Of a DNA stretch of 64,000 nucleotides, positions 63,089 to 64,000 are shown piece after piece. The notes under the pieces were generated by a model. It had not been told where the DNA came from and searched no databases. It was given only the letters and a program-made list of their open reading frames with translations. The DNA lies in the NCBI GenBank assembly GCA_964531455.1, contig CAZHFZ010000008.1:1-64000 (forward strand), read 5' to 3'. The translations under genes and the position numbers were made by a program. Every line of letters begins with the position of its first letter. Position 1 is the stretch's first letter. The DNA is from Ga0077527 sp964531455. Lineage in GTDB: Bacteria; Pseudomonadota; Gammaproteobacteria; Burkholderiales; SG8-41.

Positions 63089-64000
63089 AACACCGACGGC
63101 AGCAGCGGTCACCAGCGTAGCCAGCGTCCCCGAAATAATGGAGCGCATTCCCAGCGCGACGATGTCATCGCGCCGCTCCGGCACCATCGCCGTCAGCCCG
63201 CCCAGCATGATGCCCAGACTGCCGAAATTCGCAAAGCCGCACAGCGCATAAGTCATGATCACCCGGCTGCGCGGACTCAGCTCTTCCACAGGCAACTGCG
63301 CGAGCTGCAGGTAGGCGACGAATTCATTGAGCACCGTCTTCACGCCCATCAGCGCACCCGCCGTTTGCGCCTCAGCCCAGGGCACACCTGCCAACCAGGT
63401 CAGCGGCGCCATCACAAAACCCAGCCCACGCTCCAGCGATACCGGCGCGCCATTGAACGTTGGCAGCACGGCCAGCCCCAGATTCACCATCGTGACCAGT
63501 GCCACCAGCACGATCAGCATGGCAAGGATGTTCAGCAATAACTGCAAGCCATCAACGGTGCCCCGGGTCACGGCATCCATTGAACTGCGCGCCAGTGAGG
63601 GCAGATCCAGTCTGGCCGGCGTCGGACCACCCTGCGGCGGAACCATCAGGGCTGCAACCACGATTGCAGCAGGTGCCGAAATGATCGACGCGGCAAGAAT
63701 ATGCCCGATGGCATCCGGCACCGCAGGCCCGAGGATGCTCGCATACAACACCATCACCGTTCCTGCGACGCCCGCCATGCCGCAGGTCATCACAATGAAC
63801 AGTTCACCGCGGGACAGTTTTGCCAGATACGGCCGCACCACCAACGGCGCCTCGACCATGCCGATGAAAACATTCGCGGCCGTTGACAGGCCGACCGCGC
63901 CGCCAATGCCCAGCGTTTTCTCCAGCACTGCAGACAACATGCGTACCAGCCACGGCAGCACCCGCCAGTAAAACAGCAATGCAGACAGTGCGCTGATCAC
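63080..64000 (-). CDS. Concentrative nucleoside transporter (CNT/NupC family), 5'-truncated
   Basis: The last 306 residues or so of a membrane protein; the start lies beyond the right edge. It shows seven or more hydrophobic helices and CNT family segments: NVFIGMVEAPLVVRPYLAKL-type region near the start, then LNEFVAYLQLAQL and YALCGFANFGSLGIMLGGL. CNT proteins import nucleosides with protons or sodium. It is the upstream member of a three-gene minus-strand set, so here the substrate may not be a nucleoside. Confidence 0.88.
   Translation of the reverse strand: MISALSALLFYWRVLPWLVRMLSAVLEKTLGIGGAVGLSTAANVFIGMVEAPLVVRPYLAKLSRGELFIVMTCGMAGVAGTVMVLYASILGPAVPDAIGHILAASIISAPAAIVVAALMVPPQGGPTPARLDLPSLARSSMDAVTRGTVDGLQLLLNILAMLIVLVALVTMVNLGLAVLPTFNGAPVSLERGLGFVMAPLTWLAGVPWAEAQTAGALMGVKTVLNEFVAYLQLAQLPVEELSPRSRVIMTYALCGFANFGSLGIMLGGLTAMVPERRDDIVALGMRSIISGTLATLVTAAAVGVVL

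Overview
The window looks like a chromosome segment of a betaproteobacterium. The evidence is the high-GC coding sequence, the gene neighbourhoods (bamE-dapB-carAB-greA divergent from fur; hrcA-hemH-grpE-dnaK-dnaJ; rlmE-ftsH-folP-glmM; trmJ-cysE-iscR) and a Bug-type (TctC) periplasmic binding protein of the kind abundant in Burkholderiales-like bacteria. I cannot fix the order or genus. About 50 genes are supported, mostly housekeeping, with three accessory blocks. I see no tRNA, rRNA, CRISPR array, intact insertion sequence or prophage.

Layout. 1-5346 (minus strand): trmJ, cysE, then an iron-sulfur operon that mixes ISC-type and SUF-type genes: iscR, a group-I cysteine desulfurase, an A-type carrier, sufB, and the start of sufC at the window edge. 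IscR-type operators precede both iscR and cysE, and a palindromic repeat separates sufB from sufC. 5450-6982: suhB and a TPR lipoprotein. 7080-13024: a complete pgaABCD operon for poly-N-acetylglucosamine. 13141-16744: an MscS channel, a beta-carbonic anhydrase and a patatin-like lipase. 16783-20698: a small catabolic cluster (SDR, Asp/Glu-racemase-fold protein, Bug protein, DadA-like oxidase) in which two enzymes lack canonical catalytic residues. 20808-29582: mutS, slyD, a peroxiredoxin, a RoxA/YcfD-type oxygenase, an unknown protein, a repetitive lipoprotein, a metallo-hydrolase, bamC and dapA.

29851-34138 is an arsenic operon (GAPDH, ArsJ, ArsR, thioredoxin-type ArsC, Acr3) that combines export of arsenylated phosphoglycerate with arsenate reduction and arsenite export. 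It is directly followed by pstSCAB (34350-38206), the phosphate importer through which arsenate usually enters. 38216-43314 (minus): glmM, folP, ftsH, rlmE. Then yhbY, a DUF4149 membrane protein, greA, carB, carA, dapB, bamE, fur, recN and nadK. 53771-60436: hrcA, hemH, a small lipoprotein, a GC-rich interspersed repeat, grpE, dnaK and dnaJ, with a CIRCE-like site at hrcA and a sigma-32-like promoter at grpE. 60764-64000 (minus): an isopropylmalate-dehydrogenase-family enzyme, an enolase-superfamily enzyme and a truncated concentrative nucleoside transporter.

I did not find a clearly new multi-gene system. The most unusual signals are the hybrid ISC/SUF operon with its embedded repeat, an AT-rich motif repeated in front of iscR, grpE and the enolase-family gene, and the pair of enzymes with altered active sites.
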